From: Streptomyces malaysiensis subsp. samsunensis
GTDB taxonomy: Bacteria; Actinomycetota; Actinomycetes; Streptomycetales; Streptomycetaceae
Assembly (NCBI RefSeq): GCF_024519315.1
Contig: NZ_JANIIC010000008.1
Coordinates: 124,001-188,000, forward strand
Direction: 5' to 3'
Length of the DNA: 64,000 nucleotides
The notes beneath the pieces are model-generated. The model saw only the letters and a program-made list of their open reading frames with translations. It did no database searches and was not told the origin of the DNA. Both the position numbers and the translations under genes were made by a program. This document shows positions 17,353 through 26,617 of the stretch, piece after piece. The stretch's first letter is position 1, and each line of letters begins with the position of its first letter.

Positions 17353-19028
17353 GCGGGCGCGGCGGGCCGGACCCGTACGACGACGCCTACGGCGAGAGCT
17401 CCGGCCCGGGGGACGGCAGAGACGGGCCCGGACGGGGAGGCGAACCGGATCTGCCCTCCCACCCCGCCGGGCCACCACGCATACCGCCGCAGCGGCCGGC
17501 CGCCGAGGACAGCGGCCACTGGCCGGGCGCCCTGGACGGCGGCATCCCCGCCCCGCGCCCGCCCACGGCGGACGAGACACCAACGGCGAAACGGACACCG
17601 GAGCGCGGTTCGGAACGCGACTCAAAGCTCGGCCCGGAACGCGGTTCGGAGCGCGGCCCGGAACGCGGCCCGGAACGCGGTTCGGAACCCGCCGCGGACT
17701 CCGAACCGGAATCGGCACCGGAGCCGCGCCCTGACCCCGCCGCCCCGGGAGCTGAACCGGAACCGGCCGCCCTGGGCCCTGAACCGGAAGCGAATCCGGA
17801 GCCGGAGCCGGAACGGCCCGCCTCCGTGCCCCCGTCCCCGCCCCCGTACACGCCACCGTCCCCGTACGCGCCACCGGCCGCACCCCTGGCGGCGCCCACG
17901 CCCTCGGCGCCCCTTCCGCTCCCGCACGATCTGCTCCGATCGCTGCTCGGCGCCTGGGCGCTGACCGCGTGCTCGCAGGAGGAGACCGCCGCCGTCGAGG
18001 CGCATCTGAACCACTGCCCCTCGTGCGCCGAGGAGGCGCTGCGGCTGCGCGACGCCGTCGGGCTGCTGCACACCGAGCACAGCCTCGACCTCGACCCGAT
18101 GCTGCGCTCCCGCGTGCTCGCGGGCTGTCTGGGCCGCCGTCCGGCCCGGATACCCATGCCCGGCTGGGCCGGTGCCTACGACGCCGAGGCCGCCCGGCTG
18201 GACGCGCTGCTGCGCGACATGGGCGAGGCCGAGTGGCGTGCGCCGGTGCGGCTCAAGTGGTTCGACGGGCGGCGGCTCACCAGCCGGGACACCACCGTCG
18301 CCGGGGTGATCGGCCATCTGATGGTCGTGGACGGCATCGTCGCCACCTCGCTCGGCCTCCCCGACCCGCTGGGCGCCGACGCCCCCGGCTCGCCCCAGGC
18401 CCGCACGGAGGCGTACTGGCACCACGAGCCCGGCGCCGCGTACGGGTCGGGACCGCCCGGGGCGGTCCGGGAGTTGTGGCGTGAGCAGGGCCATGCCCTG
18501 GTCCGTACGGTGTCCTTCGCCGGGCGCGGCGTCGCCGAGCTCGATGTGCCGTACGGGGACTTCGCGCTGCCGATCCGTGACGCCTTCCTCGACCGTGCCC
18601 TCGAGTGCTGGGTGCACGCCGGGGACATCGCCGAGGCCATCGACTACCCCTATGAACCACCGGCCTCCACCCACCTCAAGGCCATGATCGACCTGTGTGC
18701 CCGACTGCTTCCGGGGACGCTGGCCGAGCGGCGCCGGGCCGGGCTCGCGTCCCCGCCCCGCCGGCTGGTCGAGGCGGGCACCCCGGGCCGTACGCTCCAT
18801 CTCCAGGTCGAGGGCACGGGCGGCGGCGACTGGTACATCCCGCTGGACTCCCCGGCGGCGATGGCCGCACCGGAGGAGGCGGTGGCGACGATCGCGCTGG
18901 ACCAGGAGGCGTTCTACCTGCTGGCGTCCGGGCATGTGCCGCCGCAGGAGGCGGCGGCGGGCCTGTCCGGGGACACCGAGGCGATCCGGGACGTCCTCTT
19001 CGCCGCCGCGTCCCTGTCCCGGCTCTGA
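17349..19028 (+). CDS. Putative anti-sigma protein: zf-HC2 domain fused to mycothiol maleylpyruvate isomerase-like domain
   Basis: Translation is coupled to the sigma factor gene (4-bp overlap). The 559-residue protein begins with a 190-residue disordered region rich in Pro, Glu and repeated ERGSERGP units (about 85-112). A zinc-binding HxxxCxxC motif follows (His219, Cys223, Cys226), typical of anti-sigma zf-HC2 domains. About residues 270-530 resemble the mycothiol-dependent maleylpyruvate isomerase/DinB fold (GVIGHLMVVDGIV; a later histidine in CWVHAGDIAEAI). No membrane segment is seen, so it should act in the cytoplasm. The zinc centre suggests redox or metal sensing, and the second domain could link this to mycothiol; both are inferences. 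Confidence 0.85.
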   Translation: MSGRGGPDPYDDAYGESSGPGDGRDGPGRGGEPDLPSHPAGPPRIPPQRPAAEDSGHWPGALDGGIPAPRPPTADETPTAKRTPERGSERDSKLGPERGSERGPERGPERGSEPAADSEPESAPEPRPDPAAPGAEPEPAALGPEPEANPEPEPERPASVPPSPPPYTPPSPYAPPAAPLAAPTPSAPLPLPHDLLRSLLGAWALTACSQEETAAVEAHLNHCPSCAEEALRLRDAVGLLHTEHSLDLDPMLRSRVLAGCLGRRPARIPMPGWAGAYDAEAARLDALLRDMGEAEWRAPVRLKWFDGRRLTSRDTTVAGVIGHLMVVDGIVATSLGLPDPLGADAPGSPQARTEAYWHHEPGAAYGSGPPGAVRELWREQGHALVRTVSFAGRGVAELDVPYGDFALPIRDAFLDRALECWVHAGDIAEAIDYPYEPPASTHLKAMIDLCARLLPGTLAERRRAGLASPPRRLVEAGTPGRTLHLQVEGTGGGDWYIPLDSPAAMAAPEEAVATIALDQEAFYLLASGHVPPQEAAAGLSGDTEAIRDVLFAAASLSRL

Positions 19029-19142
19029 ACCGGTCGAAAACAGCCAGTCGAAAACAGCCAGTTGAGAACAGTCGGCAGTCGAGAACAGCCGCGAGCAGTC
19101 GGCGGACAGAGCAGCCCGCCGAAAACAGCCGGTCGACGGCCG

Positions 19143-20012
19143 TCAGTCGAAGACGACCGTCCGATGGCCGTTGAGCAGCACCCGGCGCTCGCTGTGCCAC
19201 TTCACGGCACGGGCCAGCGCCTGGCACTCCACATCGCGGCCGACCGCCACCAGCTGATCCGGGGTGAGCCCATGGCCGACGCGCTCGACCTCCTGCTCGA
19301 TGATCGGGCCCTCGTCCAGATCGGCGGTCACGTAGTGGGCGGTCGCCCCGATCAGCTTGACCCCGCGCGCATGCGCCTGGTGGTACGGCTTGGCGCCCTT
19401 GAAGCTCGGCAGGAAGCTGTGGTGGATGTTGATGATCCGGCCCGACAGCTCCTTGCACAGGTCGTCGGAGAGCACCTGCATATAGCGGGCCAGCACCACC
19501 AGCTCGACATGCTCCGTGCGCACCAGGTCCAGCAGCCGGGCCTCGGCCTGCTGCTTGGTGTCCTTCGTCACGGGGATGTGGTGGAACGGAACCCCGTAGG
19601 AGCCGACCAGCTCCTCGAAGTCCGTGTGGTTGGAGACCACCGCGGCGATCTCGACCGGCAGCGCGCCGATCCGCGACCGGAAGAGAAGGTCGTTCAGACA
19701 GTGCCCGAACTTGCTGACCATGAGCAGAATGCGCATCTTCCGATCGGCGCGGTGGATCTCCCAGTCCATCTGGAAGGACTCGCCGACCGCCGCGAAGCTG
19801 GCCCGCAGGTCCTCCACCCGCACCGGTGAGACGGAGCGGAAGGCCACCCGCATGAAGAAGAGCCCGGTGTCACGGTCCCCGAACTGCTGGCTGTCCTCGA
19901 TATTGCAGCCGGTCATGAAGAGATAGCTCGACACGGCGTGCACGATGCCCTGCTTGTCCGGGCATGACAGCGTCAGGATGTACTGGTCGGGGACGGCACG
20001 CGACTCACTCAT
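19143..20012 (-). CDS. purU: Formyltetrahydrofolate deformylase
   Basis: The 289-residue protein has an N-terminal ACT domain (LTLSCPDKQGIVHAVSSYLF, residues 13-32) and a C-terminal formyltransferase-like domain. Catalytic-region motifs INIHHSFLPSF and GATAHYVTADLDEGPII supply the conserved Asn, His and Asp. It hydrolyses 10-formyl-THF to formate and THF, balancing one-carbon pools and feeding formate to PurT-type purine synthesis. The ACT domain in E. coli PurU binds methionine and glycine. The gene appears monocistronic; the next minus-strand gene starts upstream at 20490, 31 bp from its own stop to the purU start, so co-transcription is possible. Confidence 0.96.
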   Translation of the reverse strand: MSESRAVPDQYILTLSCPDKQGIVHAVSSYLFMTGCNIEDSQQFGDRDTGLFFMRVAFRSVSPVRVEDLRASFAAVGESFQMDWEIHRADRKMRILLMVSKFGHCLNDLLFRSRIGALPVEIAAVVSNHTDFEELVGSYGVPFHHIPVTKDTKQQAEARLLDLVRTEHVELVVLARYMQVLSDDLCKELSGRIINIHHSFLPSFKGAKPYHQAHARGVKLIGATAHYVTADLDEGPIIEQEVERVGHGLTPDQLVAVGRDVECQALARAVKWHSERRVLLNGHRTVVFD

Positions 20013-20043
20013 GACCCTTAGCGTCCCACACCCGTGATACGGC

Positions 20044-20490
20044 TCAGACCGCCTGCGTCATGATCGCCAGTACTTCGAGGGTGCGTGGGGGCACATCCGG
20101 GTCCTCGCCGTCGTTGGTGGCCAGCCGCACATGGGCCTCGCGGGCGGCCCGTACGGCCTCCGGCCAGCCATGGTGCTCGAGGTAGGCCGAGACCGGGGCG
20201 TCCGCGCCCGCCTGGTGCATGATCCTCAGCACCCGCAGCACGGCGACATCGACCAGCGCCGCCTCCTGCGAGTCACGGAAGATCGTCCCGACGTACTTCT
20301 CGGCCGACCAGTTGTCCAGCCAGGTGTCCTCCACCAGCCGGTAGACGGCGTCCGTCACATCCCCGTACCCGGGCTGGCCGGCCAGCCAGCACTCCTGCTG
20401 GAAGACGGGATCCGAAAGCATATGCAGCGCCGAGCGCACATTGGTGCGCCAGCGCCACCACGGCATGTCATTGACAGGCATGGCTCCCAT
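20044..20490 (-). CDS. Conserved actinobacterial protein of the SCO4402 type
   Basis: A 148-residue soluble protein of unknown function starting at the ATG at 20490; a second ATG three residues later is possible, and longer in-frame starts up to 20562 are less likely. It is rich in Trp and Asp, with conserved-looking blocks DMPWWRWRTNVRSALHML, YRLVEDTWLDNWSAEKYV and AVLRVLRIMHQ. No signal peptide, membrane segment or catalytic motif is visible. I recall this as a family named after S. coelicolor SCO4402. It sits immediately upstream of purU on the same strand, so a link to one-carbon or purine metabolism is possible but unproved. Confidence 0.82.
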   Translation of the reverse strand: MGAMPVNDMPWWRWRTNVRSALHMLSDPVFQQECWLAGQPGYGDVTDAVYRLVEDTWLDNWSAEKYVGTIFRDSQEAALVDVAVLRVLRIMHQAGADAPVSAYLEHHGWPEAVRAAREAHVRLATNDGEDPDVPPRTLEVLAIMTQAV

Positions 20491-20661
20491 GGTGGTCGAG
20501 CGACGGGCACGACGGGAAGACTTCTCCGAACCTTGCACAATCACTGATCGTACGTTCTTCACACATAGAGTCGGCTCAACCCCCGCTGTTCACCCCTACG
20601 TCACCATCCCTTGTCTTGTCATAACGGCTGTGTTCCTCCCGAAGCGCCAGGCTCGCTTGCC

Positions 20662-21975
20662 ATGACCGGACGGCGACGCCCCTCCTCCCGCCCCATCCGA
20701 GCCGCCGTTGCGGCACTGTGCACCACGGCGGTCGGTGTGTCGCTGCTGACCGGCTGTGGAGCGGTGCTGTCGAACGAGGGCGACAACGAGCCCATCACCG
20801 TCATGACCTGGGCTCCCGAAGGCACCAAAGCCACCAATATGCCAGGAATGCCCGCCATGGCGAAGGCATTTGCCCGCTGGGTCAACGGCTCGGGCGGAAT
20901 CCACGGCCGCAAGCTCCAGGTCGTCACCTGCAACGAGCGCAACGACGCCGTCCAGGCCGCCGGCTGCGCACAGCAGGCCAAGGATGACAAGGCCGTCGCG
21001 GTCGTCGGCTCGTACAGCCAGTACGGCCGGTCCTTCATCTCCCCGCTGGAGGTCGCCGGCATCCCCTACGTCGGCGGCTACGGGGTGACGCAGGAGGAGT
21101 TCGACAGCCCGTACTCCTATCCGGTCAACGGCGGCCAGGCCGCCCTGCTGGTGGGCAACGGCCGCCAGCTGGCCGCCCGCTGCGAGCGCACCGCGCTCGT
21201 GCGCCCCGACACCATCGCGGGCGACGAGCTCCCCCAGCTCCTCAACACCGGCCTCAAGGCGGGCAAGCGCGCCACCGCCCATGACGTCCGCGCCCCCGAG
21301 GACGCGGGCGACTACAGCAAGCAGGCCACCAGCGCCCTGGAGAGCGTCGGCGCCGACACCTCCCTCGGCACCGCCGACCAGGGCGCGACCCTGGAGAGCT
21401 CGTGCGTCACCGCGGCGCTCGGCAACCGCACCGGCACCTTCTTCGACTCCTTCCGCCGGGTACAGGAGAACCATCCGAAGGTGCGGATAGCCTCCATACT
21501 CGGCGGCGTCCGGCAGTCCCTCATAGACTCCACCGGCGGCAGCTCCAGCCCCCTGGAGGGCACCTACGCCACCGGCTGGTACCCGGCCGGGGACGATCCG
21601 CACTGGAACCCCATGAAGAAGGTCATCAACAAGTACGCCTTCGACGACAACCGCATCGACCCGGACGACCCCGGTACGCAGACCACCTGGATCGCCTACA
21701 CCGTGCTCCGCTCGGTCCTGATGTCCCTGCACGCCGACGACATCAGCGCCCGCACCGTGCGCAACGCGCTGGACAACGGCCACGCGGTCGACACCGGCGG
21801 GCTGACGCCGACGCTGCGCTGGGGCTACGAGGACACGCTGCACGTGCCCAACTACTCGCGGATCGTCAACGCGGACGTGACCTACCAAATGGTGCGGGAC
21901 GGGCGACTGGTGGCGGTGCGCAAGGGGTTCGTCAACGTCTCCAAGATCCTGGAGCGCTACCACCCGGCGGACTGA
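20662..21975 (+). CDS. Lipoprotein substrate-binding protein of an ABC importer (Leu/Ile/Val-type fold)
   Basis: The start at 20662 gives 437 residues with a lipoprotein signal peptide: basic n-region (RRRPSSRPIR), hydrophobic core and lipobox LLTGC (cysteine near residue 32). The mature part has the periplasmic-binding-protein type 1 fold used for branched-chain amino acids and amides (MAKAFARWVNGSGGIHGRKL; QAAGCAQQAKDDKAVAVVGSY). No permease or ATPase gene is adjacent, so the ligand and transporter are unknown. It may serve a distant ABC system or act as a sensor. It is transcribed divergently from the SCO4402-like gene. Confidence 0.88.
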   Translation: MTGRRRPSSRPIRAAVAALCTTAVGVSLLTGCGAVLSNEGDNEPITVMTWAPEGTKATNMPGMPAMAKAFARWVNGSGGIHGRKLQVVTCNERNDAVQAAGCAQQAKDDKAVAVVGSYSQYGRSFISPLEVAGIPYVGGYGVTQEEFDSPYSYPVNGGQAALLVGNGRQLAARCERTALVRPDTIAGDELPQLLNTGLKAGKRATAHDVRAPEDAGDYSKQATSALESVGADTSLGTADQGATLESSCVTAALGNRTGTFFDSFRRVQENHPKVRIASILGGVRQSLIDSTGGSSSPLEGTYATGWYPAGDDPHWNPMKKVINKYAFDDNRIDPDDPGTQTTWIAYTVLRSVLMSLHADDISARTVRNALDNGHAVDTGGLTPTLRWGYEDTLHVPNYSRIVNADVTYQMVRDGRLVAVRKGFVNVSKILERYHPAD

Positions 21976-22035
21976 GCCGCGACCGCCCGGCGGGCCGACC
22001 CGGGCGCGCCGAGCCGCTGCCGCCCGCCGAACCCG

Positions 22036-22064
22036 GGCCGGGGACGGCGCGGCCGCCCCCGGCC
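22036..22064. terminator. Hairpin between convergent genes
   Basis: An 8-bp perfect stem GGCCGGGG/CCCCGGCC (22036-22043, 22057-22064) lies in the 94-bp gap between the convergent solute-binding protein and Q/P-rich membrane protein genes. It is a likely shared terminator. Confidence 0.5.
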
Positions 22065-22069
22065 GCCGG

Positions 22070-23701
22070 TCACAGCTCCGTGGCCTCGTGCGTGGTGAGG
22101 CCGTACCTGGAGGCGATCGGGTTCCACAGCCCCGAGGCCGTCTTCTTGGCCTGGGTCGCCTCGCCGCTCGCCCGCTCGGCCGCCCCGACCCGGGGCGTAC
22201 GGCGGGCCTTGCCCTTGTGGCAGCCCCTCTTGCCGCCGGTCTGGTCGGCCCAGGCCGCGTACTCGTTGTCGGCCCTGGCCGAGGACTTCCACGCCTTGGT
22301 GAGGGAGGCGGTCAGCCGCGCGTTGTCGGGCAGCTTGTCCACCGACAGCTTGCCCAGCCGGGTCACCAGGTCATTGCGCTGGCCCGCGGCCGTGCGCAGA
22401 TCCGATGCCGCCGTGGTCAGGTCCTTGCAGGACTTGATGTTGTCCACGGCCTTGATCACCGACGCCCGGCTGTTGTTGCTGTCGGCGAGCAGCGCGTCCA
22501 GCGCCTTCGCCTGGGGCTCGGCGGGGTCGGCCGGCTCGGACGACTGCTCGGCGCTCGGCGAGGAGTCGCTCAGCGTCGTGTCGTTCTTCTTGTTGTCGTC
22601 GTCGCCGCCCATGCTGAGCACGGCTCCCGCGGCGAGACCGGCGAGCGCGCAGCCCGCCACCACGACGCCGATGAGCATGCCCCGCGACATCCGGCGGCGC
22701 CCGCCACCGCCGCCGCCATGGCCACCGGACGGCGGGGACGGCGGCTGCGGAACGTCGGGGCCGAACTGCGGGAGCTGCTGGGTCTCGTCGGCGCCGCCAC
22801 TGTCACGGAACAGACCGTCGAACTCCGAGGGCGGCGGCCGGTCCCCGGGACGGCCGGGCCGGATCGCGTACGGGGCGCCGCCGGGCCGCTCCGGGACCTG
22901 CGGCGCGGAGCCGGGCGCGGACATGGCGGCTGGCGTGGGCGGGAGCACCGCGGTCTCGTCCGCGGCGGCCGCGGGGGGCTGCTGGCGGTGGGCGCCCCGG
23001 CGGCCGGGGCGTACGGCGCGCAGCTGGGTGGTGGACTCGGCGGGCGACTCGGGCCGGTTCTCCGGCGGCAGTGGCGCGCTCTTGACCGCGGCGAGCGTGG
23101 TGGTGGGGGTGTCCAGGGGCGGCGGGGCCTCACCCGGGACCGGGGGTATGACCTGCGTCGCGTCGGCGTCCCCGGCGGGCTGGGGCGGCATGACCTGGGT
23201 CTCGTCGGCGGCTTGGTACGGCGGCTGGGCCGGTCTCTCCGGAGCGGCCGGCCAGCCCTGTTGTCCGTAAGGCTGCCCCTCGGGCTGCTGTTGCCCGTCA
23301 GGCTGCGCCTCGGGCAGCTGTCCGTACGGCTGGATCTCGGCCCGTCGCTGCCCGTACTGCCCTTCGGGCGGCTGTTGCCCGTACGGCTGGATCTCGGCCT
23401 GGTGCTGCCCGTAAGGCTGTCCATCGGGCTGTTGCTGACCGTACGGCTGGCCCTCGGGCTGTTGTCCGTACGGCTGACCCTCGGGCGGCAGCGGTGCGCC
23501 GAACTCCCCCTGCGGTGGCGGTTCCGGAGCGCTCTGCGGCCCCCAGGGCTGCCCCCACGCCTGCCCCCCGGCCGGGGCCGCCTGATGCGTGTCCGAGGGC
23601 TTGTAGTCCCCCTGGGCAGGCAGCACGACCCCCTCGCGCACAGGCTGCGCGGGTGGGACCGCGGGAAGCCGCGGCTCATTCCCCTGACCGCTCTGCGTCA
23701 C
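22070..23701 (-). CDS. Q/P-rich membrane-anchored protein of unknown function
   Basis: The 543-residue protein has a long disordered cytoplasmic region (1-335) dominated by repeats around QPYGQQ (about 75-155) and Thr-Gln-(V/L) motifs such as ADETQVMPPQP. It is followed by a basic stretch, one membrane segment (about 341-362) and an extracellular or periplasm-facing helical domain of about 165 residues ending near the C-terminus. Repeated ETQ/ATQ motifs resemble phospho-threonine sites seen in substrates of PknB-like kinases; that is inference. No family is recognised. The architecture resembles actinobacterial cell-envelope proteins that present a helical sensor domain outside. Confidence 0.8.
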   Translation of the reverse strand: MTQSGQGNEPRLPAVPPAQPVREGVVLPAQGDYKPSDTHQAAPAGGQAWGQPWGPQSAPEPPPQGEFGAPLPPEGQPYGQQPEGQPYGQQQPDGQPYGQHQAEIQPYGQQPPEGQYGQRRAEIQPYGQLPEAQPDGQQQPEGQPYGQQGWPAAPERPAQPPYQAADETQVMPPQPAGDADATQVIPPVPGEAPPPLDTPTTTLAAVKSAPLPPENRPESPAESTTQLRAVRPGRRGAHRQQPPAAAADETAVLPPTPAAMSAPGSAPQVPERPGGAPYAIRPGRPGDRPPPSEFDGLFRDSGGADETQQLPQFGPDVPQPPSPPSGGHGGGGGGRRRMSRGMLIGVVVAGCALAGLAAGAVLSMGGDDDNKKNDTTLSDSSPSAEQSSEPADPAEPQAKALDALLADSNNSRASVIKAVDNIKSCKDLTTAASDLRTAAGQRNDLVTRLGKLSVDKLPDNARLTASLTKAWKSSARADNEYAAWADQTGGKRGCHKGKARRTPRVGAAERASGEATQAKKTASGLWNPIASRYGLTTHEATEL

Positions 23702-24022
23702 CGGGACTCCTTGGTTATACGGGGACTACGGAATCGTCGGCTCACGCTACCGGTTCCCCAGACGGCACGGTGCCCATGAGGCCGTCGGGGCAGGGAGAGA
23801 CTGGTCACCGCGAACATGGGGCACATCACCGCGATCAGGGGCGATATGAACCCTACCCGTACCCCCAGTAATCACAACGCAACGCACTCCACACCGCACA
23901 CGCCACACAACACACGCACCAGTGATCACAGCACAACGCACCCGTAGCGCCCCGCACCCCACAACACCGGTGCGTTCAAAGGAAATGCGGCGGAAATTCC
24001 GGGGAAAGTCCCGGCGCCGATC
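23702..24022. other. 321-bp A/C-rich spacer with a 54-bp spaced direct repeat
   Basis: No gene is visible. Base composition is unusual for the window: long stretches of A and C on the plus strand (23860-23945), such as CACACGCCACACAACACACG. AGTAATCACAACGCAACGCAC at 23867 (nearly) recurs as AGTGATCACAGCACAACGCAC at 23921. It must hold the promoter of the Q/P-rich protein gene and the 3' end of the NsdA-like transcript. Confidence 0.55.
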
Positions 24023-25420
24023 TCAGGCGACCTGCATCTGCATCCGCGCTCCGAACTCCCGCACCACCGGCTCGTCCCGATACGGCTCCAGCCGCTGCTG
24101 GAAGTCGTCCAGGTACTCCGCGCCCCGGTTGGACCGCAGCGTGCCCAGCAGGTCCACCGCCTGGGTGCCGATATGGCAGGCGTGCTCCACCTCGCGCTGC
24201 TGCACATGCGCGGTGGCCAGCAGCAGCAGCCCGATCGCCCGCCGCCGCACCCGCCCCTCCGGAAGCCCCTCCAGGGCCTCCTCGGCGCGCCGCCGGGCCT
24301 GCTCGGCCTGGCCCAGGTCGCGATGGCAGTGGGCCAGCTCATCGGCCAGATAGGCATGGTCGAAATGGCGGATCCAGATGGGGTCGTCGCCCGTGACGGA
24401 GCCCGAACCGCTGCCCACGGCCCGCTCCAGCGCGTCCAGCGCCCGCCCGGCCACCGTCTGACAGGCCCGCGCGTCCCCCATCAGGGCGTGGCCGCGCGCC
24501 TCGGCCGCCAGGAACATCGACTCCGCGCGCGGCGGCACCTGGCCACGCGCGCCCTCCTGAGCGGCCTTCGCCAGCTGGGCGATCTCGCGGGGATTGCCCA
24601 GCTGGGCGGCGAGATGGCTCATGCTGGCGGCGAGCACATAGCCGCCGTAGCCCCGGTCCCCGGCGGCCTGGGCGAGCCGCAGCGCCTGGATGTAATAGCG
24701 CTGGGCGAGACCGGACTGACCGGTGTCGACCGCCATATAGCCCGCCAGCTCCGTCAACCGCGCGACCGCCGCGAAGAGTTCACGGCCCACCGCCTCGGTG
24801 TACGAGCCGGCCAGCAGCCCGGAGACCACGCTGTTCAGATAGTGGACGACGACGGGGCGCACATGGCCGCTGCCGTAGCGGTGGTCCAGGTCGACGAGCG
24901 CGTCCGTGGTGGCCCGCACCGCGGCCACGTCGGAGCGCCCCACCCGGGCGCCCGCGGTGCGCGCGACCTGGGTGTCCGCACCGGTGATCAGCCAGTCGCG
25001 GCTGGGCTCGACCAGCGCGGAGGCGGCGACCGTCGAACCGCTGAGGAAGTCACGGCGCCCCACATCGCTGCGCCACAACTCGCAGACCTGCTCTATAGCG
25101 CCGAGGACGGTCGGCGAGAACTGTAAACCGACCCCTGAAGCAAGGTTTTTGCCGTTGGCCATGCCGATCTCGTCGATCGTGACCGTACGGCCCAGCTTCC
25201 GGCCGAGCGCCTCGGCGATGATGCCCGGCGCCCTGCCCCGGGGCTGCTGGCCGCGCAGCCAGCGGGCCACCGAGGTCTTGTCGTAACGCAGATCGAGACC
25301 GTGCTCGGCGCCGCACATGTTGACCCTGCGCGCCAACCCGGCGTTGGAGCACCCGGCTTCCTGGATGAGCGCCTGCAACCGTTCGTTCGGCTGCCGCGCC
25401 ACAAGCGGCCTAGCGGCCAT
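24023..25420 (-). CDS. NsdA-like regulator (N-terminal DNA-binding region, TPR-like C-terminus)
   Basis: The start at 25420 is fixed by AGGGGGT seven bases upstream; a longer frame to 25630 lacks support. The 465-residue protein opens with a region like those of Streptomyces NsdA-family regulators (QPNERLQALIQEAGCSNAGLARRVN, with RYDKTSVARWLRGQQPRG next). The rest is a chain of helical TPR-like repeats (for example about 190-420). NsdA family members in Streptomyces negatively affect differentiation and antibiotic production; this protein is a relative, not necessarily NsdA itself. It is divergent from a prim-pol-like gene across a 415-bp spacer with a palindrome. Confidence 0.85.
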   Translation of the reverse strand: MAARPLVARQPNERLQALIQEAGCSNAGLARRVNMCGAEHGLDLRYDKTSVARWLRGQQPRGRAPGIIAEALGRKLGRTVTIDEIGMANGKNLASGVGLQFSPTVLGAIEQVCELWRSDVGRRDFLSGSTVAASALVEPSRDWLITGADTQVARTAGARVGRSDVAAVRATTDALVDLDHRYGSGHVRPVVVHYLNSVVSGLLAGSYTEAVGRELFAAVARLTELAGYMAVDTGQSGLAQRYYIQALRLAQAAGDRGYGGYVLAASMSHLAAQLGNPREIAQLAKAAQEGARGQVPPRAESMFLAAEARGHALMGDARACQTVAGRALDALERAVGSGSGSVTGDDPIWIRHFDHAYLADELAHCHRDLGQAEQARRRAEEALEGLPEGRVRRRAIGLLLLATAHVQQREVEHACHIGTQAVDLLGTLRSNRGAEYLDDFQQRLEPYRDEPVVREFGARMQMQVA

Positions 25421-25835
25421 GGCTTTACCCCCTGTGACTGCTTGCGTTCTCGGCGTATCCGTTCCTGTTGCTGAGTGATGCCCCGCAGATATCGCAGGTA
25501 TACGGTGAATGCGGAACTTGCCCGCATTGACCACATCGACCGCATCGTTCGCGTACGGCGCCGATACGAGTCCGGGACGCCCTCCCCCTGGCGCTGCGGC
25601 ATGGCCGCCGGACACTCGCACGCCCGTCACGCATGGTGGCTACCCGCTTACGGAGCCGCAACCCCATACGCGCCCCCGCCCGTGCATCCATGCGCCCCGC
25701 CGTGCCGTCACCGCGCACCCCGGCCCCCGACGGGCCCCGCCCGTGCGGGGGCCCGGCCGTGCGGGGCCCGGCCGTGCGGGGGCCCGGCCGTAACCCTCGT
25801 TGACGGCGGAAGTTGTCCTGTGCGTGGAAGAGACC
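25421..25835. promoter_or_regulatory. 415-bp divergent spacer with AATGCGG palindrome and 16-bp repeats
   Basis: It separates the NsdA-like gene from the prim-pol-like gene. A perfect 7-bp inverted repeat AATGCGG/CCGCATT (25508-25514, 25522-25528) is a candidate operator. Around 25738-25790 about three copies of GTGCGGGGGCCCGGCC lie in tandem. No gene with a credible start is visible. Confidence 0.5.
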
Positions 25836-26501
25836 ATGGACGTGACAGAACCCTCGCGGTTCACCGCGGGAACCTCGCAGATCCCCCAGCAGCGCGGGGA
25901 GCGGCTGGGCGACGCGGCGGTGCGATATGCCGAGGACCGGCATTGGGACGTGCTCTCCGGCGCCTGGCTGGAGACCGTGGACGGGGTGGAGCGCTGCTCC
26001 TGCGGAAGCGCCGGCTGCCCGGCCCCCGGCGCCCATCCGACCGGCCGGGACTGGGTGAACCAGGCCACCGGCAGCGCGGTCGTGGTCCGCCGCATGTGGG
26101 GCAGGGCGCCACGCGCCTCCATCCTGCTGCCCACCGGCCGCACCTTCGACGCACTCGACGTCCCGGAGTCGGCGGGCTGTCTGGCGCTCGCGCGCATGGA
26201 GCGCCGCCGGGTCGAGCTGGGCCCGGTCACCTGCACCCCCGGCCGCAGGATGCTCTTCTTCGTCCTCCCCGGCGCCGCCGCCAAGGTCCCCGACCTGGTG
26301 CGGAATCTGGGCTGGCCGCCGAACGCGATCGACCTGACCGCCCGCGGCGAGGGCGACTACGTGGTCGCGCCGCCGACCCGGGTGGGCGTGCGCGGCCCGA
26401 TCCAGTGGGCCCGGCGGCCCACCGCCGCCAACCGCTGGCTGCCCGACGCCGAAGAGCTGGTGAGCGCCCTGGCCTACGCCTGCGGCCGCGAGCGCCGCTG
26501 A
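25836..26501 (+). CDS. Prim-pol-domain protein (bifunctional DNA primase/polymerase N-terminal type)
   Basis: The ATG at 25836 gives 221 residues. The region CSCGSAGCPAPGAHPTG (about 53-69) matches the Cys-containing motif of AEP-type prim-pol N-terminal domains found in plasmid and actinobacterial proteins. The rest (HP, then RTFDALDVPES, and GEGDYVVAPPT) follows the same family. Standalone chromosomal versions are common in Streptomyces; they lack a helicase partner and their role is unknown, so a replication function should not be assumed. It is followed by an ABC transporter operon after 116 bp and is divergent from the NsdA-like regulator. Confidence 0.8.
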   Translation: MDVTEPSRFTAGTSQIPQQRGERLGDAAVRYAEDRHWDVLSGAWLETVDGVERCSCGSAGCPAPGAHPTGRDWVNQATGSAVVVRRMWGRAPRASILLPTGRTFDALDVPESAGCLALARMERRRVELGPVTCTPGRRMLFFVLPGAAAKVPDLVRNLGWPPNAIDLTARGEGDYVVAPPTRVGVRGPIQWARRPTAANRWLPDAEELVSALAYACGRERR

Positions 26502-26617
26502 CGTCTCCGGAGCGCTCCCTGGGCCAGCCCCTATCGTGGAGCGCCGGGCGGGGGCGGAGACCGGCCCCCGAGTGATACGTCAGTGGGATGCGTCCCACGG
26601 GAAAACGGGGTGAACCG

